6,909 nt of DNA, taken from assembly GCA_029335935.2 (NCBI GenBank), contig JARJMV020000107.1, positions 1 through 6,909 on the forward strand. The letters run 5' to 3'. Position numbers and translations under genes: made by a program. Under the pieces are notes generated by a model that saw only the letters and a list, made by a program, of their open reading frames with translations, had not been told where the DNA came from and ran no database searches. This document shows, piece after piece, positions 1 to 5,993 of this stretch. The DNA comes from a bacterium (GTDB taxonomy: Bacteria > Armatimonadota > Fimbriimonadia > Fimbriimonadales > GBS-DC). Position 1 is the first letter of the stretch, and every line of letters starts with the position of its first letter.

Positions 1-1
1 G

Positions 2-544
2 CGCAATGTGGTGCAAAAACGCGCTCAGTGGGGCTACAGCGTCGTGCTGCTCGTCTCGTTCGTCGTGATGGCGTTCCTGAGCATCTCCAAGTCGATGATG
101 GAACGCCAACTGCTGTTCCAGGAAGAGAACGCGACCATCAAGCAGGGGTTCACGCTGCTGTTCGACTTTACGCTGGTGCAGCTCGACGCGGCGATGTTCT
201 CGCTGATTGCGTTCTACATCTTCTCGGCGGCGTATCGCGCCTTTCGAATCCGTTCGATAGAGGCGAGCATTCTGATGTTCACCGCGATGTTAGTGATGAT
301 CGGCGTCGTGCCGTTAGGCGCGTATCTGAGTTATATGCTGCTGGGGCTGCCCGAAGCGGCTGCGCCTGAGGGAGCGAACCTGCTCAGCCAAGTGCAGCAC
401 AACATCGCGCTGCCCAAAATCGCGAACTGGCTACTGACCCAGCTCAACGCGCCAGCTCAACGCGCCATCGAGTTCGGCGTAGGCATCGGCGGACTCGCGA
501 TGGCAATCCGTCTGTGGCTGAGCTTAGAGCGCGGCGTGACCTAA
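2..544 (+). CDS. Polytopic membrane protein of unknown function, 5'-truncated by the window edge (trio gene 1)
   Basis: The frame is open to the left edge. The first start-type codon is GTG at 8, but the residues before it (Arg-Asn) stay in frame and the first visible segment already looks internal, so the real start is probably upstream and outside the window. Numbering from the GTG, hydrophobic segments lie at about residues 10-26, 50-74, 86-112 and 153-172. Notable motifs are SAAYRAFR (73-80), followed by a charged loop RSIEAS, and NAPAQRAIEFGVGIGG (147-162), ending in LERG. I recall these motifs from an unnamed membrane protein family in several uncultured phyla; that is memory, not a search. 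There is no signal peptide or catalytic motif that I recognise. It ends 11 nt before the next gene, whose Shine-Dalgarno overlaps this stop codon, so the two are almost certainly co-transcribed. The function is unknown. A transporter or a scaffold for the downstream partners are both possible. Confidence 0.8.
   Translation, partial: RNVVQKRAQWGYSVVLLVSFVVMAFLSISKSMMERQLLFQEENATIKQGFTLLFDFTLVQLDAAMFSLIAFYIFSAAYRAFRIRSIEASILMFTAMLVMIGVVPLGAYLSYMLLGLPEAAAPEGANLLSQVQHNIALPKIANWLLTQLNAPAQRAIEFGVGIGGLAMAIRLWLSLERGVT
440..465 (+). repeat. 13-bp perfect tandem duplication inside trio gene 1
   Basis: The 13-mer cagctcaacgcgc occurs twice head to tail (440-452 and 453-465). Because 13 is not a multiple of three, the two copies are read in different frames, giving QLNA and then PAQRA. 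Loss of one copy would shift the frame into NAPSSSA and a stop within nine codons, removing the last membrane helix. There are only two copies, so this may be coincidence. Confidence 0.75.
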
Positions 545-549
545 GGAGG
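543..549 (+). promoter_or_regulatory. Shine-Dalgarno of trio gene 2
   Basis: AAGGAGG lies six bases before the ATG at 556 and overlaps the TAA stop of the preceding gene. It fixes the start at 556 rather than at the upstream in-frame codon at 514, which would lie inside the preceding gene and lacks such a site. Confidence 0.85.
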
Positions 550-555
550 CGACCT

Positions 556-1389
556 ATGCAACCCCAAACGATTTGGCAACGCATGTTAGGTATCGATCGG
601 CGGCTGTTGTACCTACTGCTGTTCGTGAACATCGTCGTGTTCCTGCTGGCGCCCCTGCGCATGCCCGCCAGCATCTCGCCGCCCGTGCAGAAGTTCTACG
701 ACGAAATCGAGAAACTCCAGCCGGGCGACCTCGTGATGATTTCATCCAATTGGAGCGCCAGCACTATCGCCGAAAACCAGCCCCAACTCGAAGCGGTACT
801 GACCCATCTGATGCGTAAGCAGGTGCGCTTCACCTTCGTCTCGAACGAGGCGCAATCGCGCGACATCTCGCTACGCCTTGCCGAGCGCATCACCCAAGGC
901 GCTGGCTACGAATATGGCACTCAGTGGGCGCACTTCGGCTTCGTGCCCAACCTCATCGTCGCCATCAAAGGCATGGTGAACGACCTGCCCTCTACCGTCA
1001 AACAGGATGTGCGCGGCACGGCGATTACCCGACTGCCCGTGATGCAGGGTGTGAAATCGCTCAGCGACTATAAAATGGTCATCGATGTCACACCCTCAGG
1101 CACTGTGCCCAACTGGATTTCATACAGTCCTAAAAATTTAGTAATCCTCTATTGTCCGACCTCCGTGATGGCGGCGGAGGCGTACACTTACCTCGATTCG
1201 GGGCAAATCAAGGGCATGATTACAGGCGCGAAAGGTGCACAGGAATACGAGCAGCTGCTCAATATCGTCGGTCTCGGCACGCGCTTCATGAACGCGATTT
1301 CGTTCTCGCATGTGCTGATTATCGCCTTCATCTTGCTGGGCAACTTCGCGATGCTGATGCAGCGCATTCAACTGAGTCGGGAGGATTAA
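556..1389 (+). CDS. Double-anchored membrane protein with a large extracytoplasmic domain, function unknown (trio gene 2)
   Basis: This is a 277-residue protein. Start ATG 556 is chosen for its near-perfect Shine-Dalgarno. A basic N-terminus (RR at 15-16) precedes a membrane segment at about 17-33, and a second lies at about 251-270 with a short basic tail. By the positive-inside rule, the roughly 215-residue middle region faces outside the cytoplasm, held at both ends. That region alternates strands and helices like an alpha/beta fold: strand LVMISSNW (about 58-65), helix, strand VRFTFVSNEA, a segment with GTQWAHFGFVPNLIVAIKGM, then LPVMQGVKSLSDYKMVIDV, a strand LVILYCPTSVMAAEAY, and GMITGAKGAQEYEQLL. 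I recall the last segment (GG/GAKGAxEYExLL), the KG(I/V)K motif and the C-terminal helix from an unnamed conserved family. No enzyme motif is evident. The next gene starts one base after the stop. Confidence 0.88.
   Translation: MQPQTIWQRMLGIDRRLLYLLLFVNIVVFLLAPLRMPASISPPVQKFYDEIEKLQPGDLVMISSNWSASTIAENQPQLEAVLTHLMRKQVRFTFVSNEAQSRDISLRLAERITQGAGYEYGTQWAHFGFVPNLIVAIKGMVNDLPSTVKQDVRGTAITRLPVMQGVKSLSDYKMVIDVTPSGTVPNWISYSPKNLVILYCPTSVMAAEAYTYLDSGQIKGMITGAKGAQEYEQLLNIVGLGTRFMNAISFSHVLIIAFILLGNFAMLMQRIQLSRED
1379..1384 (+). promoter_or_regulatory. Shine-Dalgarno of trio gene 3
   Basis: GGGAGG lies six bases before the ATG at 1391, inside the last codons of trio gene 2. This fits translational coupling. 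Confidence 0.8.
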
Positions 1390-1390
1390 G

Positions 1391-2068
1391 ATGGATTGGC
1401 TCCAACAGTTTCTACCGTTGAGCGCGGAACGGCTGAACATCTGGATAGGCGTGCTGTGTACGCTTGCTATCTACTCACTACTGTATCGTGAGAATCCTGT
1501 CTACCGCTTTTTTGAGCATATGTATATTGGGTTGGCGGCGGGCTACTCGCTGGGACCTGTGACCATCGATATCCTCTATCGCTACTGGGTCGAGCCGATT
1601 TGGTTGCAGGGCTATTGGGCGTGGGCGTTCGTGGTACCCTACGGGATGTATCTTTACTTCATCTTCAGCGAGCGATATGGCTGGGTTAGCCGTATTGTGA
1701 TTGGCACGCTGATTGGCGCGTCGTCGGGCGTGTTCTTCCAGCAGTTCAGCTCGCTTTACCTGCCCCAGCTCAACAGCACACTCAAAAAGCCCCTCTGGAT
1801 TGGCAGTGCGAACCCCGACCTCACCGTGGGGATGGTGATTAACAACATCCTGTTCGTAGCGATTCTGCTCTCGGTGCTGACTTACTTCACCTTCTCGTAT
1901 GAGCAGCGCGGTCCGGTCAAGCGGGTCGCGATTTGGGGCAGGTGGTTCCTGATGATTGGGCTGGGGGCAATCTTTGGCAACACGGTGATGGCGCGTATGG
2001 CGCTCTTGATTGGGCGTATCTACTACCTGTTGAATGACTGGCTAATGTTGCGTGTGGGAGGCGGTTGA
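1391..2068 (+). CDS. Polytopic membrane protein of unknown function (trio gene 3)
   Basis: This is a 225-residue, strongly hydrophobic protein with about six membrane segments, near residues 14-32, 43-61, 74-92, 100-116, 143-160 and 180-198. Recognisable features are the loop YRENPVYRFFEHMYIGLAAGY (starting at residue 32) and the C-terminal stretch IFGNTVMARMALLIGR (about 194-209) with NDWL after it. I recall matching stretches (ENPVYRFxEHxxVGxxAGY and FGxTVMARxxLLIGR) in an unnamed membrane family that travels with relatives of the two preceding genes, from memory only. The second motif carries conserved Arg and polar residues in an otherwise hydrophobic region, which hints at a functional site rather than a simple anchor. 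The gene is one base downstream of gene 2 and one base upstream of the peptidase gene. Function is unknown. A membrane complex made with the two preceding proteins is the simplest reading. Confidence 0.88.
   Translation: MDWLQQFLPLSAERLNIWIGVLCTLAIYSLLYRENPVYRFFEHMYIGLAAGYSLGPVTIDILYRYWVEPIWLQGYWAWAFVVPYGMYLYFIFSERYGWVSRIVIGTLIGASSGVFFQQFSSLYLPQLNSTLKKPLWIGSANPDLTVGMVINNILFVAILLSVLTYFTFSYEQRGPVKRVAIWGRWFLMIGLGAIFGNTVMARMALLIGRIYYLLNDWLMLRVGGG
2056..2061 (+). promoter_or_regulatory. Shine-Dalgarno deciding the peptidase start
   Basis: GGGAGG lies eight bases before the ATG at 2070. It supports that start over the in-frame GTG at 2052, which would overlap the membrane protein gene and would have this site inside its own coding region. 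Confidence 0.75.
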
Positions 2069-2069
2069 G

Positions 2070-3179
2070 ATGAGCATCTATCGGAATCGGGTTAGCAAGT
2101 TGCAGCAGGCGATGGTGCGTGAGGGCGTCGATCTGTTTCTGGCGTCGACGCAGGTGAACATGCAGTACCTCAGCGGCTTCTCGGAGCCGCCTTTGGAGCG
2201 GCTGATGTTCCTGCTGACGCCGCAGCAGGGCGACCCCGTGTGGTTTGCGCCTGCGCTTAGCGCGGAGAGTACCGCCACGAACCCTGCAGAGTGGCAAGTA
2301 CGCTATGTGTGGCACGACTCAGACGGTCCCGCACGCGCGTTGGAGGCCTGTACGCGCGATTACGACTTGGAGACTGCCACTATCGCGGTGGACGATGAGA
2401 TGCCGGCGGCCTTCCTGCTGACCTTACAAGACGCGCTGCCAGCCGCGCTCTTTCGGCGTGGCGGCGAGCTGATGGGATGCGTGCGCGCGGTCAAAGACGC
2501 GGAGGAGCTGCAGTGCATGCGCGAAGCCGCGCGCCTGACCGACGACGCGCTCGCCGCTGGACTCGAACGCTGCATGGAGGGCTACAGCGAGTGGGCGGTG
2601 GCTTTGGCCATCCAGCGCGCCCTGTTCGATTCGGGGTCTAAGCTCGCTTTCGGTATCCCGCTCGTCGCTGCAGGCGAGATGAGCGCGCTGCCCCACCATA
2701 CGACCAGTCAACGCCCCCTGCGAAAAGGCGATATCGTGGTGATGGACTACGGGGGCGTGTATCAAGGCTACTGCAGCGACATCACGCGCGTGGCGAGCGT
2801 CGGGCGCGCCCCCGACGAGGCGAAAGCCCTCTATGAAATCGTGTACGAGGCGCACATGCGCGCTCGTGAAGCCGCCAAACCCGGCGTGCCCGCCCGCGAG
2901 GTGGACGCCACCGCGCGGCGAGTCATCGAAAAAGCAGGCTACGGCGACTACTTCATCCACCGCACAGGACACGGCATCGGTCTCTCCGTCCACGAGCCGC
3001 CCTACCTCGCGCAAACCTACGAAGGCGCCCTCGAAGTGGGGCACTGCTTCACCATCGAGCCAGGAATCTACCTTCCTGGCAAGTTCGGCGTGCGCATCGA
3101 GAATGTGTATGTCATCACCGAGAACGGCTGCGAGTCGCTGAACGCCGAACCGCCAATGCAAATCCGAGAGATCGAATAG
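2070..3179 (+). CDS. M24 family metallopeptidase (Xaa-Pro aminopeptidase/dipeptidase type)
   Basis: This 369-residue protein hydrolyses peptides next to proline, by family. It has the standard two-domain layout: an N-terminal creatinase-like domain (about 1-130, with NMQYLSGF at 30-37) and a C-terminal pita-bread catalytic domain (about 140-369). All five dinuclear-metal ligands are present: Asp226 in VMDYGG, Asp237 in CSDITR, His301 in HRTGHGIG, Glu330 in TIEPGIY and Glu344 in VRIENV. The accessory histidines expected for this class are also there (His209/His210 in LPHH, His308 in VHEPP). The length suits PepQ-like or short PepP-like enzymes; the sequence alone does not decide between aminopeptidase P and prolidase. 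There is no signal peptide, so it should be cytoplasmic. It starts one base after the third membrane protein gene and so is the fourth gene of that operon. Whether its substrate relates to the membrane trio is unknown. Confidence 0.95.
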   Translation: MSIYRNRVSKLQQAMVREGVDLFLASTQVNMQYLSGFSEPPLERLMFLLTPQQGDPVWFAPALSAESTATNPAEWQVRYVWHDSDGPARALEACTRDYDLETATIAVDDEMPAAFLLTLQDALPAALFRRGGELMGCVRAVKDAEELQCMREAARLTDDALAAGLERCMEGYSEWAVALAIQRALFDSGSKLAFGIPLVAAGEMSALPHHTTSQRPLRKGDIVVMDYGGVYQGYCSDITRVASVGRAPDEAKALYEIVYEAHMRAREAAKPGVPAREVDATARRVIEKAGYGDYFIHRTGHGIGLSVHEPPYLAQTYEGALEVGHCFTIEPGIYLPGKFGVRIENVYVITENGCESLNAEPPMQIREIE

Positions 3180-3216
3180 CGCCGCGCCCGCCCTAAAAAC
3201 CTTGACCCATCCTGCC

Positions 3217-3239
3217 GATAATCCGAATCACTCGGAGGG
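3217..3239 (+). promoter_or_regulatory. Possible -10 box and Shine-Dalgarno of the TPR gene
   Basis: The 66-nt gap after the peptidase gene contains GATAAT (3217-3222), one mismatch from the -10 consensus, and a strong GGAGGG (3234-3239) six bases before the ATG at 3246. TTGACC at 3202-3207 resembles a -35 box but is only 9 nt from this -10, too close to pair with it. The ribosome site is solid and the promoter is tentative. No hairpin terminator is visible in the gap, so read-through from the upstream operon is possible. Confidence 0.45.
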
Positions 3240-3245
3240 AACTGG

Positions 3246-4163
3246 ATGTCATTCCTGCAAAAAATCTTGGGCGTCGGCAGAAGCCAATCATACGATTCGG
3301 CAATCAAGTGCTACGATGATGGGCGCTTTGAGGACGCGCTGAAGCTATTTGAGCATGCGCTCACCGAGACGCGCGATGTGATGGTGCAGAAGTTGGCGCG
3401 CTTTTATATCGCCGAGTCGCACGCGCAGTTAGGTCAGGCGGCGCTGCGACGGGGGCAGTACGAGACTGCTGTGGAACACTTCCAGCGCGCGCTGGAGATA
3501 CACCCCCACTATGCCGATTTACATTTCTCGCTGGCGTTCGCCGTGCGCAAGCTGCGCGACTACGACCGCGCCGCGCTCCACCTCAAGGAGGCGCTACAAA
3601 TCAACCCACGATTCGCGAAAGCAGTGCTGTATCAGGGCATCGTCTGGTACGAGACGGGCAGGCGCGAGGACGGCTTGCGACGCATCGAGGAGGCGGTGCA
3701 GTTAGACCCCAGCTTCGACCGCGCCCGCTACGAGCAAGCCCTCGAGTATGACCGGGCGGGGCGTTTTGATCAGGCGATTGCGCTTTTCGAGACGCTCAGC
3801 TCCAACAGCACCGACGACGCACTCTACCATGCGCGGCTGGGCGACGACTTGTACCGCAAGGGCAACTTCGCGGCGGCGGTGGACGAGTACCGCAGAGCGT
3901 TGGCAATTCGCCCGAACTTTGCCGACATCCGCAACCACTTGGGCATGGCGCTCGCCGCGATGGGCCAGGAAGAGGAGGCGATTGCCGAGTTTGAGCGGGC
4001 GCTGGAGATTAACCCCCGCTACCTGGAGGCGCGCTTGAACCTCGCGTTCATCCTGCGCGATTTGGGGCGCTTGGATCAATCGCGCGAGCATCTCCAAGCC
4101 GCGCTGGATATCGACCCCGAGAACACCCTGGCGCGCAACGCGCTGCGCGACTATGCGGCGTAG
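3246..4163 (+). CDS. Tetratricopeptide (TPR) repeat protein
   Basis: This is a 305-residue protein built almost entirely of TPR helix pairs, the class that forms protein-binding superhelices. Repeats can be followed at roughly residues 15-45, 54-87, 88-121, 122-155, 156-190, 192-225, 226-259 and 260-293. Most show the usual signature of a helix, then G(Q/R/N)(Y/F)xxA, then ALxIxP: for example RRGQYETAVEHFQRALEIHP (69-87), RKGNFAAAVDEYRRALAIRP (204-223) and GQEEEAIAEFERALEINP (240-257). The fifth repeat is the most divergent, ending in LSSNST instead of a proline turn. There is no signal peptide or membrane segment and no fused enzymatic domain, so it is probably a cytoplasmic adaptor. ATG 3246 is set by a strong Shine-Dalgarno. 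The partner cannot be told from sequence. It follows the membrane/peptidase operon on the same strand and may be expressed with it. Confidence 0.92.
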   Translation: MSFLQKILGVGRSQSYDSAIKCYDDGRFEDALKLFEHALTETRDVMVQKLARFYIAESHAQLGQAALRRGQYETAVEHFQRALEIHPHYADLHFSLAFAVRKLRDYDRAALHLKEALQINPRFAKAVLYQGIVWYETGRREDGLRRIEEAVQLDPSFDRARYEQALEYDRAGRFDQAIALFETLSSNSTDDALYHARLGDDLYRKGNFAAAVDEYRRALAIRPNFADIRNHLGMALAAMGQEEEAIAEFERALEINPRYLEARLNLAFILRDLGRLDQSREHLQAALDIDPENTLARNALRDYAA

Positions 4164-4166
4164 CTA
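4161..4166. other. Palindromic TAGCTA carrying both stop codons of a convergent gene pair
   Basis: The TPR gene ends in TAG at 4161-4163 (+) and the cytochrome gene ends in TAG at 4166-4164 (-), so there are no bases between the two. Any terminator must lie inside the opposing coding region. Confidence 0.95.
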
Positions 4167-4694
4167 TTTCGTGTGGCTGTAGGGGGCTTCACGCAGGCGC
4201 AGTGTGGTGCGCGACGCGCCCCGCTGCGCCGTGATTTCGACATCCTCCAGCGATACGCCTCTCGGTAGCTCGACCCGCCAACGGTTGGCGGCAGCACGCA
4301 CGACCTTCAGCCCCTGCCCCTTCGCCCGCGCCTGCACCTTCGAGTCGTCTGGCGAGACCTCGCCCTCAATCGCTGTCGCGCCGCGCACGGTCCATATCAG
4401 AAACGGCTCGCCGCGACTAATCGCGCGCATGTAGGCGACCATCGTCTCCAGCTCATCCGTGCGCATGCCAATCGCGCCCGGCATGCTCTCCACCACCTCG
4501 CGCAACTCGCTCGCCGAAGCATACTTCTGCTCGAAGCCCCGCTCTAACATCGAACCTTCCTTGCCGTGGCAGTTGCTACACTTACGGTGGAACACATCCA
4601 CAGCGCGAATCGGCGCCGGCTTGAGATCGCCCACGCCAACAGCAACCGCTACCAGCAACGCCAGCGTCAATCCTGCGCTAATTACCCTTCGCAT
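4164..4694 (-). CDS. Exported monoheme cytochrome c with an extra C-terminal domain
   Basis: This is a 176-residue protein from the ATG at 4694; a GTG at 4703 would add three residues. I prefer the ATG because it gives a classic export signal: MRR followed by a hydrophobic core to about residue 20. A weak GGTG precedes it. The mature part has one heme site, Cys39-Ser-Asn-Cys42-His43, in a context (DVFHRKCSNCHGKEG) typical of class I cytochromes c. Met71 in SMPG is the likely second iron ligand, with Met77 as an alternative. The helix TDELETMVAYMRAIS (79-93) closes the domain. Residues about 97-176 form a strand-rich, lysine/arginine-rich tail that I cannot assign to a family. The gene overlaps the upstream dehydrogenase gene by 17 nt, so translation is probably coupled. 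By context it is a plausible electron acceptor for that enzyme in the periplasm or outside the membrane; this is an inference. Confidence 0.9.
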   Translation of the reverse strand: MRRVISAGLTLALLVAVAVGVGDLKPAPIRAVDVFHRKCSNCHGKEGSMLERGFEQKYASASELREVVESMPGAIGMRTDELETMVAYMRAISRGEPFLIWTVRGATAIEGEVSPDDSKVQARAKGQGLKVVRAAANRWRVELPRGVSLEDVEITAQRGASRTTLRLREAPYSHTK

Positions 4695-5916
4695 TCCGTT
4701 CACCGACCCAAGAGATGCGATAGATTCGGTTGGTGGTATCGCAGCTGAACAGCACGCTGCCGTCGGGCGACTCCACGCAATCCACAGGGCGCGCCAAGAC
4801 CTGATTGCTCGGCGTCAATGTCTTGACAATCGTCAGGCTGCCGTACGGTCTGCCTGTCACGGGGTCGAACAGCACGCGCTCGACGCGGTATCCGTCGGGC
4901 TGTACGCGGTTCCACGACCCTCGGCACGCCACGAACAGGTCGCCTTTGTGCCCTGGAAAGTGGTCTTTGGTGAGGAAGGTGAAGCTATTGGCGGCCCAGT
5001 GTGCGCCGAAGCTCCATGCGGGGGGCGTGGTCTTATCGGCGAGTTCCACGATGTCTTTGCGGTTCTGGAACTCGATACGCGGGAGCTTCTTGCCTGTGAT
5101 GAAGGGGTGTCCGTAGAACTTGCCTTCCTCGTAATGGTTCAGTTCGTCGGGTGGGTTGTAGTCGGTGATGGGCTGAAACTGCTGCGGGCGTTCCCCCAGC
5201 GTGCGTCCGAACCAGTCGCTGCCGTGATCAATGCCCCATATCTCGTTGGTGCCGGGGCGCAGGCGGAGCTTCTCCGTGTTGCGGATACCGCTGCAAAACA
5301 GCGTCTTGCCCGTTCCGTCCTTGTTGAACCGCCAGATTTTCTGTCGCTCGGTCTCGGTCTCGTCGTTGATGTTGCCCGAGTCGCCGATGCCTGTGTAGAT
5401 ATATCGTTCGGTGACCAAGATGGGTCGCCACCAGTGTCCACCGCCGCGCGGGAGCTTGCCTTCGGGGATGACTGTCTGCACCTCGTCGGCTTTGCCGTCG
5501 CCGTTTGTGTCGCGGGCTTTGTGGATGGCGCCGGTCTGCGCGAACCACAGCCAGCCGTCCGCGAAGTGCATGCCGTGAACGGTCGGGTAGCCCTCCACGA
5601 AGGTATTCACCATCTCGTAGCGGCCGCCGCGCCAGCGCAAGGCGAGTATATCGCCGCGATTAGGACGGCTGAGATACAGAGTGCCTTTGTCGTCGAACTC
5701 CATAAATCGCGCGTTGCCCAGATTCTCGGCGACCAAATCGACTCGATAGCCTGGACGCACCCAGAAGGCGGGCACGCCCTGTCCACGCACGCCTGCTGTG
5801 GGGGGCGACGCTTGCGAGCGCGGATTGGCGGCGCGCTGCGCGGTAAGACAGCCGATGAGAACGCTGGTCACGAACACGCCCCACCCGAAGCCGAGCGCTG
5901 CTTGCCGATTCATCAC
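4678..5916 (-). CDS. PQQ-dependent glucose/sorbosone dehydrogenase-type beta-propeller lipoprotein
   Basis: This is a 412-residue protein from GTG 5916; ATG 5913, the second codon, is an equally good start. The N-terminus is a lipoprotein signal with lipobox LIGC (Cys23), then a Ser/Pro/Gln-rich linker (about 24-47). The rest resembles the soluble glucose dehydrogenase/L-sorbosone dehydrogenase six-bladed propeller (COG2133/GSDH type). Key parts are GGGHWWRPILVTERYIYTG (158-176), where His161 is the candidate catalytic base; CSGIRNTEKLRLRPGTNEIW (208-227); IDHGSDW (229-235); ELNHYEEGKFYGHP (258-271); and GSWNRVQPDGYRVERVLF (333-350). The end ARPVDCVESPDGSVLFSCD (375-393) is typical of sorbosone dehydrogenases. 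DTNGDGKADE (136-145) looks like a calcium-binding EF-hand-type loop. By family it would oxidise a sugar or aldose with PQQ outside the cytoplasm; the substrate cannot be predicted. The next gene, an overlapping cytochrome c, is a natural electron acceptor. Cofactor use is unproven, since some propellers of this family lack PQQ activity. Confidence 0.9.
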   Translation of the reverse strand: MMNRQAALGFGWGVFVTSVLIGCLTAQRAANPRSQASPPTAGVRGQGVPAFWVRPGYRVDLVAENLGNARFMEFDDKGTLYLSRPNRGDILALRWRGGRYEMVNTFVEGYPTVHGMHFADGWLWFAQTGAIHKARDTNGDGKADEVQTVIPEGKLPRGGGHWWRPILVTERYIYTGIGDSGNINDETETERQKIWRFNKDGTGKTLFCSGIRNTEKLRLRPGTNEIWGIDHGSDWFGRTLGERPQQFQPITDYNPPDELNHYEEGKFYGHPFITGKKLPRIEFQNRKDIVELADKTTPPAWSFGAHWAANSFTFLTKDHFPGHKGDLFVACRGSWNRVQPDGYRVERVLFDPVTGRPYGSLTIVKTLTPSNQVLARPVDCVESPDGSVLFSCDTTNRIYRISWVGERNAKGN

Positions 5917-5922
5917 ATCGGG

Positions 5923-5928
5923 ATTATA
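5923..5928 (-). promoter_or_regulatory. -10 box of the dehydrogenase-cytochrome operon (leaderless)
   Basis: A perfect TATAAT is read on the minus strand. The GTG start codon at 5916 begins after just six bases (CCCGAT) and the ATG three bases later. A normal start of transcription about 7 nt past the box falls on the start codon itself, so there is no room for a ribosome binding site. No good -35 hexamer is visible at 16-18 nt. Confidence 0.65.
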
Positions 5929-5977
5929 CCCCCGACAGCCCTCCCGCGCCGATTAAGCCGACGGGGCGCGTGCAGTG

Positions 5978-5986
5978 TGCTACAAT
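5978..5986 (+). promoter_or_regulatory. Extended -10 promoter of the DUF5693 gene (leaderless)
   Basis: TGCTACAAT matches the extended -10 form (TG, one base, then a box one mismatch from TATAAT). The GTG at 5994 follows after seven bases, so transcription is predicted to begin at or one base before the start codon. No -35 hexamer is evident, as is usual for extended -10 promoters. Confidence 0.65.
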
Positions 5987-5993
5987 ATCGGGC

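Larger units (their letters stand above)
5917..5993. promoter_or_regulatory. 77-nt divergent intergenic region with two facing promoters
   Basis: This short gap separates two genes that point away from each other and contains a -10 box for each. Between them is a small inverted repeat, CGCGCC (5945-5950) and GGCGCG (5965-5970), around an AT-rich TTAA. It could be a regulator site, but six-base arms in GC-rich DNA are weak evidence. Confidence 0.5.

Noticed and set aside
2424..3161. Open frame on the - strand opposite the peptidase gene (245 codons)
   Set aside because: It is a GC-rich antisense shadow. The peptidase on the + strand has all its metal ligands, and the minus frame is rich in His/Ala/Val with no motif.
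3202..3230. TTGACC as the -35 box of a standard promoter for the TPR gene
   Set aside because: At the proper 17-nt spacing the -10 position reads GAATCA, a poor match, and the good GATAAT is only 9 nt away.
3180..3245. Terminator after the peptidase gene
   Set aside because: I found no stable hairpin followed by a T-run on the + strand in the gap.
5945..5970. CGCGCC/GGCGCG inverted repeat as a terminator or a definite operator
   Set aside because: The arms are only six bases with a 14-base loop and no T-run, and it lies between divergent starts where no terminator is expected. It is kept only as a weak possible regulator site.
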